This document shows, piece after piece, positions 1-9,189 of a DNA stretch of 64,000 nt (position 1 is the first letter of the stretch; each line of letters opens with the position of its first letter). This stretch comes from JANOBD01 sp031411495. GTDB taxonomy: Bacteria > Planctomycetota > Phycisphaerae > Tepidisphaerales > Tepidisphaeraceae. The DNA lies in contig JANOBD010000086.1 in the NCBI GenBank assembly GCA_031411495.1, positions 1 through 64,000 of the forward strand, given 5' to 3'. The position numbers and the translations under genes are program-made. Under the pieces are notes generated by a model. It saw only the letters and a list, made by a program, of their open reading frames with translations. It was not told the origin of the DNA and did not search any database.

Positions 1-1
1 C

Positions 2-271
2 GTGTCGCGCCGCGGCCCGCGGATCGTGATTGGCTTCGAAGGCGGCGGCTTCCTGTGGAACCAGGTCCGCATCATGGCGGGCACGCTGATCGATGTGGGT
101 GAAGGGATCCTGAAGCCCGACGACGTGGCGAAAATGCTGGAATCGAGAGATCGAAGAAGGGCGGGACGGACCGCGCCGGCAAACGGGCTGTATCTGCAAT
201 GGGTGAAGCTGCGAGATGCGAGTCTGGATCGCGATCCGGATGACAACGACAATCTCCACATCTCAGGCTGA
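2..271 (+). CDS. truA: tRNA pseudouridine synthase A, C-terminal part (cut by window edge)
   Basis: This is the last 89 residues of TruA, which converts uridines 38-40 of the tRNA anticodon arm to pseudouridine. The stretch FLWNQVRIMAGTLIDVG near residue 18 matches the conserved F-x-x-x-Q/M-V-R-x-M-x-G-x-L segment of the C-terminal half of the family, and the tail ANGLYLQWV matches the usual end. The catalytic Asp lies upstream, outside the window, so the GTG at base 2 is only the first codon seen and not the true start. The next gene on the same strand begins about 100 bases downstream. Identification rests on the motif; nothing can be said about the missing N-terminal half. Confidence 0.88.
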   Translation: MSRRGPRIVIGFEGGGFLWNQVRIMAGTLIDVGEGILKPDDVAKMLESRDRRRAGRTAPANGLYLQWVKLRDASLDRDPDDNDNLHISG

Positions 272-373
272 GTGGGTCGGCAAAGCTTGCTCCTGTTGTC
301 GGCGATTTGTTTCGCCGCGCGTTTCGAGCCTTAGACGGGCTCGCCGATAACACGGAGAACCGGCGAGCCGATC

Positions 374-1960
374 GTGGCTTGCGTTTGTGTTGCCCGGCCT
401 CAATTCCTACAGTGCCGCCGAGTGAAATCAGCCGGCGGCATACCTGCTTTCTCCTCCGTGTTGGGCGTCTTCACCGTTGAAGGGCGTTGGTGTCGGCATG
501 TCGTTCTCGCGTTCATCGCGATCAACCTGATCGTCCTTCTCAACGCGATCCTTCACGACCCACGCTTCGGCTACGACGCTCCGGGCCACATCGCGTACGT
601 AAAGACGCTTGCGGACCGACGGCTTCCGACGCCAGCGGATTCGCACGAGTTCTTCTCGCCGCCGCTGCCGTATGTGCCAGCGGCGATTGCGTGGAAGCTG
701 TTTGATGGCGCTTCGAGCGAAGGCCGGCAGATCGCGGCCCTCAAAACCGCGCAGCTCGTTCAATTCCTCGGCTCGATCGTTACGTGCTGGTCGGTATTGG
801 CGATCGCGAAACTCATCCGCGCCGATCGGTGGATGGCGCTCGCATCACTCATCGCGCTGGGCATGGTGCCGGCCTATTACCGAACGTTCGCGATGGTGCG
901 CGGCGAGCCGATGATGGTCGCACTGCTCATGCTCGGCACGTACCACGCGCTGCGCTGTTTTGCAGTCGATCGGCCGACGGTGATACGTGCGGGCGTTGCG
1001 GGTCTCTTTTTGGGCGGCGCGATGCTGAGCCGGCAGTGGGCGTTACTCGCGCTGCCGGCGCTGGCGCTGGTGGGTGTCTGGCGATTGGTCGTCGACTCGG
1101 AAACGCGAAGGCCGACTTTCGTCGCGGCGCTGGTGATCCTCGTCACGTCGGCGACGGTCGGCGGCTGGTTCTATGTCCACCTGCATCAGGAATACGGGTC
1201 CATGCGTGCATTCAACCGCGCACCCGAAGAAGAATTGGAATCGAAGGAGAGCGACGTCTCGCCTTCCGTCTTTCGGTCGCTCCTTCACGCGCCGGTTCGA
1301 CACGCGTATCAGGATCATCCGGCATGGCTGTTTTACGCCGACACCTGGGGCGATTACTGGCGGTATTTTCTGATCTCGGCCCGCGATCAGAAGGGGCGGC
1401 TGGTGAAGTCAGTGCAGACAGATCGTCTCGTGCGTTCGGGCAAGGCGAAGTCGAGCAATTCGTTCACGATGCCGGCGTATCTCGGGCGGGTCTGCGTGGT
1501 GTCGATCGTGCCGAGTGTATTTTTGTTGTCGGGACTTGGATTTGGACTCTGGCAATTGAAAACATGGCGGACGAAACAATTCCCAGTGAGCGCCGGGTGC
1601 CCCGGGACAGTTACGCCTGACCCGCGTCCCCATGGCGATGAATCGCGGGTCAGCGAGTACGATGCCCAAACGCCGGAGCCGTGCGGCGGCGCGTGCGTGT
1701 TGCCGGTGATCGCGATGATGACCGTCACCTCGCTCGCGGGCTACGTCTGGTTTGTCTGGACCTACCCGAACGACCATCTGGACACGGTCAAGGCCAGCTA
1801 CATGCTGCAGATCCTCCCGCTGCTCGCGATATCGGCCGCGGCGATGTGGTGTGCCCTGCGCGATCGATCGCCGCGATTCGCGAAAGGTGTCGGCATATGC
1901 GTTCTGCTGGTTCTCCTGCATAATCTGCCGGCGATGGTGACGCGGTATTCGATCCTGTAA
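374..1960 (+). CDS. Polytopic membrane glycosyltransferase, GT39/ArnT-like
   Basis: A 528-residue hydrophobic protein with about ten predicted membrane segments. After the first segment comes a loop with GYDAPGHIAYVKTL and a later SPPLPY motif, the arrangement seen in dolichyl-phosphate-mannose protein mannosyltransferases and ArnT-type enzymes, where an acidic residue in the first periplasmic loop is catalytic. These enzymes move a sugar from a polyprenyl-phosphate donor to an acceptor on the outer face of the membrane. Substrate is not predictable. The GTG at 374 is the most upstream start; the first 27 residues are polar and Cys-rich, and an internal GTG at 458, just before the first membrane segment, is equally plausible. 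The gene follows truA and precedes tsaD, neither functionally linked. Confidence 0.7.
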   Translation: MACVCVARPQFLQCRRVKSAGGIPAFSSVLGVFTVEGRWCRHVVLAFIAINLIVLLNAILHDPRFGYDAPGHIAYVKTLADRRLPTPADSHEFFSPPLPYVPAAIAWKLFDGASSEGRQIAALKTAQLVQFLGSIVTCWSVLAIAKLIRADRWMALASLIALGMVPAYYRTFAMVRGEPMMVALLMLGTYHALRCFAVDRPTVIRAGVAGLFLGGAMLSRQWALLALPALALVGVWRLVVDSETRRPTFVAALVILVTSATVGGWFYVHLHQEYGSMRAFNRAPEEELESKESDVSPSVFRSLLHAPVRHAYQDHPAWLFYADTWGDYWRYFLISARDQKGRLVKSVQTDRLVRSGKAKSSNSFTMPAYLGRVCVVSIVPSVFLLSGLGFGLWQLKTWRTKQFPVSAGCPGTVTPDPRPHGDESRVSEYDAQTPEPCGGACVLPVIAMMTVTSLAGYVWFVWTYPNDHLDTVKASYMLQILPLLAISAAAMWCALRDRSPRFAKGVGICVLLVLLHNLPAMVTRYSIL

Positions 1961-2022
1961 ATCACGAAATTCAAAAGCACCGCGAAGGCGCGAAGAACGC
2001 GAAAGAAGACGCGAGGAAACCA

Positions 2023-2102
2023 GTCACCGATTGCACCGATAAACACGGCTGAACGAAAAAACTTGAATTTCATATCGGTGTCGATCGGTGCGCATCGGTG
2101 AC
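2023..2102. repeat. Inverted repeat with ACCGAT-type units
   Basis: The left arm (2023-2049) contains GTCACCGATTGCACCGAT followed by AAACACGG; the right arm (2072-2102) contains ATCGGTGTCGATCGGTG and ends in CATCGGTGAC. Each arm repeats a unit of about 9 bases, and the arms are reverse complements around a spacer of about 22 bases. It fills the space in front of tsaD. Just before it, at 1975-2018, is a single arm of CGCGAAG-type units resembling the repeat at 11343. It belongs to the wider set of internally repetitive inverted repeats in this window. Confidence 0.7.
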
Positions 2103-2143
2103 TATGCTTTGTATTGCTTTCGCAGTTCTCACTTGGAACGGAC

Positions 2144-3223
2144 ATGTCTCTGATCCTCGGCATCGAATCCACCTGTGACGAGACGGCCGCCAGCGTTGTC
2201 GAAGACGGCGTGCGCGTCCGCTCGAACGTGATCGCGACGCAGTTCGAGCTTCACGCGCATTATCGCGGCGTGGTGCCGGAGATCGCATCCCGCGCGCACA
2301 TCGAAAACATCCTGCCGGTGATTCAGGATGCGCTCGCGAACGCGGGCTGCACGCTGGATGAAATCGACGCGATCGCGGTCGCACATCGGCCTGGCCTGAT
2401 CGGGTCACTTCTCATCGGCGTCACCGCGGCGAAGACGCTTGCGTGGTCGATCGCCAAGCCGCTCGTCGGCGTCGATCATGTGCATGCGCATCTGTACAGC
2501 GTCTGTTTAGGAGGGATGAGCGATGAGGGCGGAGGGATGAAACAGGGTGAAGCGGCCAACCTGCCTTCATCCCTCATCCCTCATCCCTCATCCTTTCCTG
2601 CTGTCGGCCTGGTCTGCTCCGGCGGACACACCGCGCTCTATCGCGTGGACGACTGGACTCAGGTCTCGTTGCTCGGAAAGACGATCGACGACGCCGTCGG
2701 CGAAGCGTACGACAAGGTTTCGGCGATTCTCGGCCTTGGATATCCCGGCGGACCGATCATCGATGCGCTGGCGCAGCAGGGCGACCCGAAGGCGATCCGC
2801 TTTCCTCGCTCCAATCTCGGCAAGGAGTCGCTCGACTTCAGCTTCTCTGGTCTCAAGACCAGCGTGCTCTACAACGTCCGCGGATTTCAAGGCAAGGAAC
2901 GCGATCCGTCATCGCTGAGCGAGCAGGGCCGCGCCGACGTCGCGGCGAGCTTTCAGGCGGGGTGTGTCGACGTACTCATCGACAAGATCACCAGAGCCGT
3001 CCGTCAGATCGGCGCCAGGAGCGTGATCGTCGGCGGCGGAGTGAGCGCCAATCGCGGGCTGCGCGCAGCGCTCAAGCGTTTGCGCGTGCCCAGCTTCGTC
3101 CCGCCGATGGCATATTGCACCGACAACGCCGCGATGATCGCCGGGCTCGGCCACGTCTTGTTGCAGAGTGGTCAGACGACAGATCTCGCTTTGGACGCGA
3201 TCACGATGAGCGCGATTCGATGA
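2144..3223 (+). CDS. tsaD: tRNA N6-adenosine threonylcarbamoyltransferase
   Basis: TsaD transfers the threonylcarbamoyl group from TC-AMP to A37 of ANN-decoding tRNAs (t6A), working with TsaB and TsaE. The start at 2144 gives the canonical MSLILGIESTCDETAAS opening; an upstream TTG at 2114 only adds ten unrelated residues. The metal-binding H-x-x-x-H is at residues 112-116 (HVHAH), and the ASKH/ATP-binding SGGHT segment follows at about 159. The protein is 359 residues, about 20-30 longer than usual, because residues about 123-151 are translated from an inserted inverted repeat rich in GGGATGA/TCATCCC units. The insert lies in the surface loop between the metal site and the SGGHT strand, so activity may be kept. 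It converges with the cation transporter, with only 6 bases between the stops. Confidence 0.95.
   Translation: MSLILGIESTCDETAASVVEDGVRVRSNVIATQFELHAHYRGVVPEIASRAHIENILPVIQDALANAGCTLDEIDAIAVAHRPGLIGSLLIGVTAAKTLAWSIAKPLVGVDHVHAHLYSVCLGGMSDEGGGMKQGEAANLPSSLIPHPSSFPAVGLVCSGGHTALYRVDDWTQVSLLGKTIDDAVGEAYDKVSAILGLGYPGGPIIDALAQQGDPKAIRFPRSNLGKESLDFSFSGLKTSVLYNVRGFQGKERDPSSLSEQGRADVAASFQAGCVDVLIDKITRAVRQIGARSVIVGGGVSANRGLRAALKRLRVPSFVPPMAYCTDNAAMIAGLGHVLLQSGQTTDLALDAITMSAIR
2510..2598. repeat. GGGATGA/TCATCCC inverted repeat inside tsaD
   Basis: The left arm contains GGAGGGATGAGCGATGAG and GAGGGCGGAGGGATGA; the right arm is three to four tandem CATCCCT units. The arms are reverse complementary around a spacer of about 20 bases. 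The segment GAGGGCGGAGGGATGA is repeated exactly in the copy between wzt and wzm (about 35969-35984). Further relatives are at 52141, 53427 (weaker) and 59817. Here the element keeps the tsaD frame open and encodes a low-complexity Gly/Ser/Pro-rich loop. Confidence 0.85.
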
Positions 3224-3229
3224 GTTCTG

Positions 3230-4189
3230 TCATCGTGCCACCGCGTTTTCAGTATGGCATCGCCCGCAATCATCGGCGACACACGGTTCAATGTGCGCCG
3301 TTGCATCTGCATACGTGAGCAGTTGCTCGATGTCGTATTCGAGCCCGGACGCCGCTTCGTGCGACCGCGCGGTCGTCCAGTCGGCCGGCACGACCATGTG
3401 GAAGTCGATCCAGTGGTATCGCCCGGTGTGGCGATGACGGACCTTGTGATAGCTGCAGATCCGCGGCTCGATGGCATTCTCGCCGACGTGTTTGTCGAGC
3501 AGGGCGCGGATCTGCCGGTCATCATCCGGGTCCTGCTCGTCCATCAGGCCGGCGACGCTTCGCCTCACGAGACGAATGCCGACCCAGGCGACATACACCG
3601 ACATGAGCGTGGCACAGACCGGGTCGAGGATGGTCAAGCCGGTGAAACGAATGAGGATGAGAGCGATCAACACTGCAGCGGAGGTGAGCGCGTCGCTCAG
3701 GAGGTGCTCGCCATCCGCCTGCAGTGCGATCGCGTCGTGCCGCTTGCCTCGGTAGTAGAGGAACAGTCCCAGGGCGCCATTGGCGACCATCGCCGCCGCG
3801 ACCAGGCCGATGCCAGCGCCGAGGTCCGTGCTGAGGGTCGGCTGATAGAACTGGACGATCGCCTGCGTGAGGATGACTGCCGCCGCGAACAGGATCATCG
3901 AGCCTTCGAGCATCGCCGACACGAACTCGATCTTGCCGTGCCCGTAGGGGTGGGTGCGGTCGGCCGGCTGGTATGAAAACCCGACGGCCCAGAGCGCAAA
4001 GCCGCTGGCGATGACGTTCACGATGCTTTCCAGCGCATCGGAAAAGATCGCGGACGAGCCCGTGAACAGGTAAGCAATGAACTTGATGACCATCAATGCC
4101 GCGCCGACGACGAGCGAAATGCGCGCGGCCGTGCGTTCCTGCACGTACGTGTCCGGCGTGTTGGGATTCTGCGGCATCGTGACCATCAT
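3230..4189 (-). CDS. Cation diffusion facilitator family transporter
   Basis: A 319-residue CDF transporter, normally a proton antiporter exporting divalent metals such as Zn, Fe, Co or Mn from the cytoplasm. Six membrane segments fill residues about 25-215. The second carries SDALESIVN (Asp at about 51) and the fifth carries HLLSD (about 165-169), the paired metal-site motifs of the family. A cytoplasmic domain follows, with the His-rich strand HKVRHRHTGRYH typical of the CDF C-terminal dimerisation domain, and ends in a Cys/His-containing tail. Metal specificity is not certain: the DALESIVN form occurs in iron/zinc-type members. Start could be Met1 or Met5; neither has a clear ribosome site. 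The 3' end meets tsaD convergently. Confidence 0.9.
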   Translation of the reverse strand: MMVTMPQNPNTPDTYVQERTAARISLVVGAALMVIKFIAYLFTGSSAIFSDALESIVNVIASGFALWAVGFSYQPADRTHPYGHGKIEFVSAMLEGSMILFAAAVILTQAIVQFYQPTLSTDLGAGIGLVAAAMVANGALGLFLYYRGKRHDAIALQADGEHLLSDALTSAAVLIALILIRFTGLTILDPVCATLMSVYVAWVGIRLVRRSVAGLMDEQDPDDDRQIRALLDKHVGENAIEPRICSYHKVRHRHTGRYHWIDFHMVVPADWTTARSHEAASGLEYDIEQLLTYADATAHIEPCVADDCGRCHTENAVAR

Positions 4190-4348
4190 CGTCGGACGAT
4201 AGCCGAGGAATCGTGGCAGACAAGCAGAGCTCTACCGGGCGCGACAGAATGATTCGCGAAAGCCGGGCAAGGGTGAGGCGGCGCCGCCGTCGCAGCGCCG
4301 CCTCGCGCCGACCCCCAAGTCGACGCTTTGTCGAGGCTGAGTCGACAC

Positions 4349-5545
4349 TCAGGTCTGTTGCTCGTCGGGCAGCACCTCGCGGCGCAGGCTGATGACGGCC
4401 CCGATCACGAGGAACACGAAGCTCATTGCTACGCCGACGATGCCCCATCCCGCCTGCGTCTTGGGACGAACCGCGTCCGCGATGCCGACCGTCCAGTCGA
4501 GCACGGCATCGAACCAGTTCCGGATCGTCGCCAGAGACGGACCGAAGACGGCAACCCAAATCGCGACGGCGCCAATGCCGCAGAGCCAAAGGAAGATGCC
4601 GCGAAGCAGCGTCCACGCGAGCACGAGATAAATGGCCATCGCGGTGAGATGGATCGGCGTCACGGTCGAGCCGAGCACGTACAGGTTCAGCGTGCGGTCG
4701 TGGCTTGCCGATGCGAAGACCGCGGCCAGCGCGAAGAGGAAACCGACCGGCCGGGTCGGCGACGGCTGCAGCGTGAGAAACGCCGCCAGCGCCAACATCG
4801 GCGCGAGGTTCGCGCCCCAGAAGTGCGTGTCGTACACCCACTGGCCGGTGCCGGCGTGCGCGATCAGCGACACGCACGCCAGCAGCGAAACCAGCGGCGC
4901 AAACCATTCCAGCCTGCCCTGGGCGGCGCAGGTGCGCAGCGATCCGATCGTGAGCACTCCCACGATGAACACGGCCCACCAGATCCCGTACATCATCAGC
5001 GGCGTGAGACGGCCACCCGAGAGTGTGGCTTCGAGCTTCAGCAGTCCCGGCAGCGCGAAGAGAGCGAGCAGCTCCAGCGCGATTACGCCGATCAACGGAC
5101 TCACCAGCGGAATGCGCAGCACGATGAAAATCGTGGCCAGCTTCAGCGCGACGAGGATGAAAACCAGTGCGTTCACCAGCAGACCGACCCACGGGGAGAT
5201 GGTGAACAGCTCGGAATTTAGAAACGCGACGTCAACGAGAAAGAACGCTTCGAGGATCAGCAGAATCGATCCGTCGCGCCGCGCGTTGCGCCGGACGATG
5301 AGGAACAACCCCAGCGCGACCAACAGGAGCTCATAGAAGTTGACAGCGAGCGTGAGGGACAGGATTCGCCGCAGAGGCACAGGGCTCCAGCTCAGCGAGT
5401 TGGTCAGCGCGAGCGATCCCGCGAGCATCGACATGGCGCTGAGCAGGAAGAACGGGTTGTAATCGACGATGAACCGCCTGACCCAGCTCGGACGCGCCGG
5501 CTCCTGCGGATCTGGCGCGGCCAGGTCGTGAATGAACTCGGACAT
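4349..5545 (-). CDS. Polytopic membrane protein of unknown function
   Basis: A 398-residue protein with about eleven predicted membrane helices and short polar ends. The start at 5545 was chosen because AAGGAG lies 6 bases before that ATG; an upstream in-frame Met would add 32 unlikely residues. The N-terminal segment reads VDYNPFFLLSAMSML, a phrase I associate with large membrane proteins of planctomycetes, but I know no function for it. No catalytic motif or transporter signature is visible. It stands alone, about 160 bases from the cation transporter and more than 400 bases from the next gene, so context does not help. Confidence 0.7.
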   Translation of the reverse strand: MSEFIHDLAAPDPQEPARPSWVRRFIVDYNPFFLLSAMSMLAGSLALTNSLSWSPVPLRRILSLTLAVNFYELLLVALGLFLIVRRNARRDGSILLILEAFFLVDVAFLNSELFTISPWVGLLVNALVFILVALKLATIFIVLRIPLVSPLIGVIALELLALFALPGLLKLEATLSGGRLTPLMMYGIWWAVFIVGVLTIGSLRTCAAQGRLEWFAPLVSLLACVSLIAHAGTGQWVYDTHFWGANLAPMLALAAFLTLQPSPTRPVGFLFALAAVFASASHDRTLNLYVLGSTVTPIHLTAMAIYLVLAWTLLRGIFLWLCGIGAVAIWVAVFGPSLATIRNWFDAVLDWTVGIADAVRPKTQAGWGIVGVAMSFVFLVIGAVISLRREVLPDEQQT

Positions 5546-5967
5546 GAAACGCTCCTTGAAAAGGGCCTGTGACTGGAGGGATGAATGGAAACATGATGAA
5601 ACGCCCCAGTGTCGGTCTGCGCAGCGCCAGGGGAGCACCAAGGGTGGCGCGGCGTGAATCGATGGTTTCGAAGTAACAAGCGAACGTTGACTGACGATCC
5701 TGCGATCCGTCCGCCGACGAGGTCCGCGGCTCTTCGCGGTTCAAATCGTCCGTTCGCACCTGTGATACGGCAGCCGTGATGGCGAAGTTCGCATCGGGGG
5801 ATTTTCATCACGAATCGCGCGCGGGCTTGAGACGTTCCGCGTGCTTGGCAGATGCCGGCCGATAAGAATGGATCCGCCCGAATCAATCAGAAAGTGCTCG
5901 CATGATTGGACTTGTCCGGCGCGAATGCCGATAAGCGATTAGCCGCTTGCGCGGCGGGTACCTAGCC
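5546..5967. other. Intergenic region without a supported gene
   Basis: This stretch separates two divergently read genes (4349-5545 on minus, 5968-6480 on plus) and so should hold both promoters. Short overlapping open frames exist on the minus strand but have no ribosome site and no recognisable protein. I see no tRNA, no strong hairpin and no consensus promoter. Confidence 0.5.
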
Positions 5968-6480
5968 ATGTCCTCACCAGCCAAAAAGCTCGATCCATTG
6001 CCCGATGTTCAGCAGCCGCGCATGCGCCTCCGCCAGCCGAGTGTCGATGCTCCGGACGGCGATTCATCGGTCGAGGTCCCGTATGCGATCAACGGTTCGG
6101 AATTGAGCGTCGCGCCGGGCATGGAATTGCCGCGCCGATGCGTTCAATGCGGCGATGCGATGGACCTGCTCGCGATCAAGACGATTCGTGGCAAGATCGG
6201 TTACAGCCTCTGTCGCGAACATGCCGTCTGGACCTGCGGCAAGTTGTCCGCCGGCCTCATCCTCATTGCCATCTCCGCTTATTGCATCGGCAGTAAGGTG
6301 ATGGGCGATCCGGTGACCAGTTCAGGCGGCCTGAAGTTCAGCGTGCTTCTGGGCCTGGCCGGTGCCGCAATGACCTACTGGGCGCTTCCAGTGCGCACGG
6401 GCAAGCGGGTCGATGGCCATCATCGCCTGAGCAGTGTCCATCCCGAAGTGATCGCCGAGCTTCCGCGCCTGTCGCGCTGA
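5968..6480 (+). CDS. Small membrane protein with a Cys-x-x-Cys zinc-ribbon-like segment
   Basis: A 170-residue protein: a hydrophilic N-terminus of about 45 residues, then RRCVQCGDAMD with a C-x-x-C pair and a further CREH about 25 residues on, then two membrane segments (about 85-108 and 115-135) and a cytoplasmic-looking tail. The Cys/His set could bind zinc as a short ribbon. No family recognised. The ATG at 5968 follows a GCGGGT-like stretch at loose spacing; an upstream TTG at 5947 would add seven residues. It precedes the PHP-glycosyltransferase gene by 150 bases on the same strand. Confidence 0.65.
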   Translation: MSSPAKKLDPLPDVQQPRMRLRQPSVDAPDGDSSVEVPYAINGSELSVAPGMELPRRCVQCGDAMDLLAIKTIRGKIGYSLCREHAVWTCGKLSAGLILIAISAYCIGSKVMGDPVTSSGGLKFSVLLGLAGAAMTYWALPVRTGKRVDGHHRLSSVHPEVIAELPRLSR

Positions 6481-6630
6481 ACTTTCCAATTCCATATCAA
6501 ACATTGTTGCCGCACGAACAGACGGATGACTGATTCATGGCTAGAATCGGTTATCGGCCGCGTGTTATGTTGTCCGGCGATTCCTCGATTCGCCACGCGC
6601 GCTCGAAACGAGTAGAACGTTGAAACGAGC

Positions 6631-9189
6631 GTGAACAACGATCCGCCAGCAACTTCTGATTCCTTTCCGCCCAGCGTCGATCGGCCCGGCTTTTCGTGGC
6701 CCATTTCCAAGCGAGTGGATCTCCATTGCCACAGCCTTGCGAGCACGAAGACGACCGAAAAAGCGCTCGACTTCATCCGCTGCCCCGAGAGCTACTCCAC
6801 GCCCGAAGCGGTCGCCGAACAGGCGCGACTTCGAGGGATGGATTTCATCACCATCACCGACCATGACACCATCGACGGCGTCATGACCCTTGTTCATCGG
6901 CCTGACGTGCTCGTGGGCGAGGAACTTACCTGCTGGTTCCCGGAAGATGAGTGCAAGCTTCACCTGCTGGTCTACGGCATTACCCGGGAGCAGCACGACA
7001 AGCTCCAGTCACTCGCGAAGAACATCTACGACGTGGCGGCGTACATCGAGGCAGGACGCATCGCCCACAGCGTCGCACATCCGATCTATCGCCAGAACGA
7101 TAAGCTCGAGCGCTGGCATCTCGAGCGTCTGCTGCTGTTGTTCAAAGGTTTCGAGTGCCTCAACGGCGCTCACATGCAGTACCACCGCGAGGCGTTCGAG
7201 CCGGTGCTCGATCGGCTGACCCAATACGAGATCGAGCGCCTCTCCACCGTTCACAACCTCCGCCCGCGCTGGCCAGAGCCGTGGAAAAAGGCGCGCACCG
7301 CCGGCAGCGACGATCACGGCCTGCTGAACGTGGGCCTCGCGTACACCGAGTTTCCGCCTGATGTGCGGACGGTGCAGGACGTCCTCACCTGCCTGCGCGA
7401 AGGCACGTGCCGGCCCGCGGGAGAGGCCGGATCGACCCTCAAGCTCGCCCACACGTTTTACAGCGTGGCCCTCCGTTACAACGCGAACCAGCTCACCAAG
7501 CATGGCCGCACGCCGGGGACGGCATCGATCCTCCTGCAGGCGCTCGTCGGCGCTCGCAAAGCGCCAACTAAACTCGAACTCGCCACCTCGATCGCACGCG
7601 GCAAGTTCCGCAAGGGGCGTAATCGCGTCCGCCAGCTCTTCGGGCTCAAGACCGAGGAATCGTCGGGGCTCATTCGCGAGTTGTTCCTCGATTCACTCAA
7701 GCAGCAGGTGAAGAAGCGGCCGGATTTCTGGGCCGAATTGCACGAGTCGCTGCCGCTGCTCAGCAAGCACGACGAGATGTTCAAGCTGTTCAACAACGTG
7801 AACAGCGACGTGCTGAAGGGGATTCTCGATCATGCCACCACCAGTACGCGGCGCGGGAGCCTGGTCGGTTTGACGGATGCGGTCAGCGCGTTCATGGCGC
7901 AGCAGTTCGTGCTCGCGCCGTATTACTTCGCGCTCTTTCACCAGAACAAGGAACGCCATCTGGTGCCGCGGATCACGCGGATGGAAACCTGCCGCGAGGC
8001 GGACACAATTCGCGTCGGGCTCTTCACGGATACGTTCGACGACATCAACGGTGTCGGGCGATTCATCCGAGACATGGGGGAGCAGTCGCTCGCCGCAAAG
8101 TACAAACTCACCATTCACACCAGCGTTGCCGAGCCGCGATTCGCGATGCCCAATCGCATCAACTTCGCGCCGATGCTAAGCAAGCCGATCCCGTACTACA
8201 AGACGCTCAGCCTCAGTCTTCCGCCGCTCCTGGAGATGCTCGAGTGCGCGGACCGCAATCAGTACGACGTGATTCACGTCAGCACTCCCGGCCCGGTCGG
8301 CCTCGTGGGGATGCTCGCGGCGAAGATGCTGCGCGTGCCGCTGCTGACGACGTATCACACCGACTTCCCGGTGTACGTCGAGAACCTCACGCGGGATGCC
8401 CGGATGGTCCGCGGGTGCGAGAAATACATGCGCTGGTTCTACGGCCGCGCGAAAGCCGTGTTCAGCCGCAGCGGGGCGTATCACTTCAACCTGCGCGAGC
8501 TCGGCGTGGCGGATGAGAATCTGCGGACCATCGCGCCGGGCATCAACACGCAGAAGTTTAATCCCGCCCATCGCGATCTTGATGTATGGAAGCAATGGAA
8601 CATCACTCAGCCGCTCAAGCTGCTGTATGTCGGCCGGATCAGCGTTGAGAAGAATCTTCCGCTACTCGCCGAGGCGTTTAAGCTTCTCTGCCGGAAGCGC
8701 GGGGATGTGGCGCTGGTCGTCGCCGGCGAAGGGCCATACGAGCCGAAGATGAAGGCCGAACTCGCGGGCCTTCCCGCGACGTTCACCGGGCCGATGGATG
8801 ACGTGCAACTCGGCAAGCTGTACGCGAGCGCGGATCTATTCGTGTTCCCCAGCCGCACCGACACGCTCGGCCAGGTGGTCATGGAAGCGCAGGCGAGCGC
8901 GCTGCCGACGATCGTCAGTCCCGAGGGCGGCCCGCGGGAAATCATCGAGCCCGATGTGAGTGGCCTGGTCGTCAACGGCGCCGATGCGGGCGCCTGGTCG
9001 CAGGCAATAGACCGCCTGCTGGACACCCCGGCGCGTCGCCAGTCGATGGCGCAGGCCGCATTCGCACGGTCAAAGCGATATGACCTTCGCCGCACGTTCG
9101 AGGCGTTCTGGGAGGAGCACGTCGAAGCCGTCCGTCCCGCGCCGCACGAAGAGATCGCGCCGATGCCCGGAACGTCGCGCCGGAAATGA
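6631..9189 (+). CDS. Fusion of PHP-type phosphoesterase domain and GT4 glycosyltransferase
   Basis: An 852-residue two-domain protein. Residues about 28-290 form a PHP domain: DLHCHS (H32, H34), TDHDTIDG at about 77, GEEL at about 97 and SDDHG at about 227 are the metal-binding motifs of this phosphoesterase superfamily. A helical middle of about 170 residues follows. Residues about 462-830 are a GT-B fold GT4 glycosyltransferase (opening VGLFTDTFDDINGVGRF, middle TTYHTDFP, a YVGRISVEKNL donor-site start, and the PSRTDTLGQVVMEAQA catalytic segment). The GT part resembles mannosyl- and sulfoquinovosyl-type transferases acting on lipid acceptors. Joining both in one chain suggests coupled removal and addition on one glycoconjugate, but the reaction is unknown. 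The GTG at 6631 is the chosen start; no strong ribosome site. Confidence 0.85.
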   Translation: MNNDPPATSDSFPPSVDRPGFSWPISKRVDLHCHSLASTKTTEKALDFIRCPESYSTPEAVAEQARLRGMDFITITDHDTIDGVMTLVHRPDVLVGEELTCWFPEDECKLHLLVYGITREQHDKLQSLAKNIYDVAAYIEAGRIAHSVAHPIYRQNDKLERWHLERLLLLFKGFECLNGAHMQYHREAFEPVLDRLTQYEIERLSTVHNLRPRWPEPWKKARTAGSDDHGLLNVGLAYTEFPPDVRTVQDVLTCLREGTCRPAGEAGSTLKLAHTFYSVALRYNANQLTKHGRTPGTASILLQALVGARKAPTKLELATSIARGKFRKGRNRVRQLFGLKTEESSGLIRELFLDSLKQQVKKRPDFWAELHESLPLLSKHDEMFKLFNNVNSDVLKGILDHATTSTRRGSLVGLTDAVSAFMAQQFVLAPYYFALFHQNKERHLVPRITRMETCREADTIRVGLFTDTFDDINGVGRFIRDMGEQSLAAKYKLTIHTSVAEPRFAMPNRINFAPMLSKPIPYYKTLSLSLPPLLEMLECADRNQYDVIHVSTPGPVGLVGMLAAKMLRVPLLTTYHTDFPVYVENLTRDARMVRGCEKYMRWFYGRAKAVFSRSGAYHFNLRELGVADENLRTIAPGINTQKFNPAHRDLDVWKQWNITQPLKLLYVGRISVEKNLPLLAEAFKLLCRKRGDVALVVAGEGPYEPKMKAELAGLPATFTGPMDDVQLGKLYASADLFVFPSRTDTLGQVVMEAQASALPTIVSPEGGPREIIEPDVSGLVVNGADAGAWSQAIDRLLDTPARRQSMAQAAFARSKRYDLRRTFEAFWEEHVEAVRPAPHEEIAPMPGTSRRK

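Noticed and set aside
2510..2598. CRISPR-like appearance of repeated ATCCCTC units
   Set aside because: Units are 7 bases with no unique spacers; the structure is an inverted repeat and no cas gene is present.
3522..5192. 556-codon minus-strand frame
   Set aside because: It overlaps, in another frame, the cation transporter and the membrane protein, both of which have real motifs; the product is Arg/Gly/Ala-rich.
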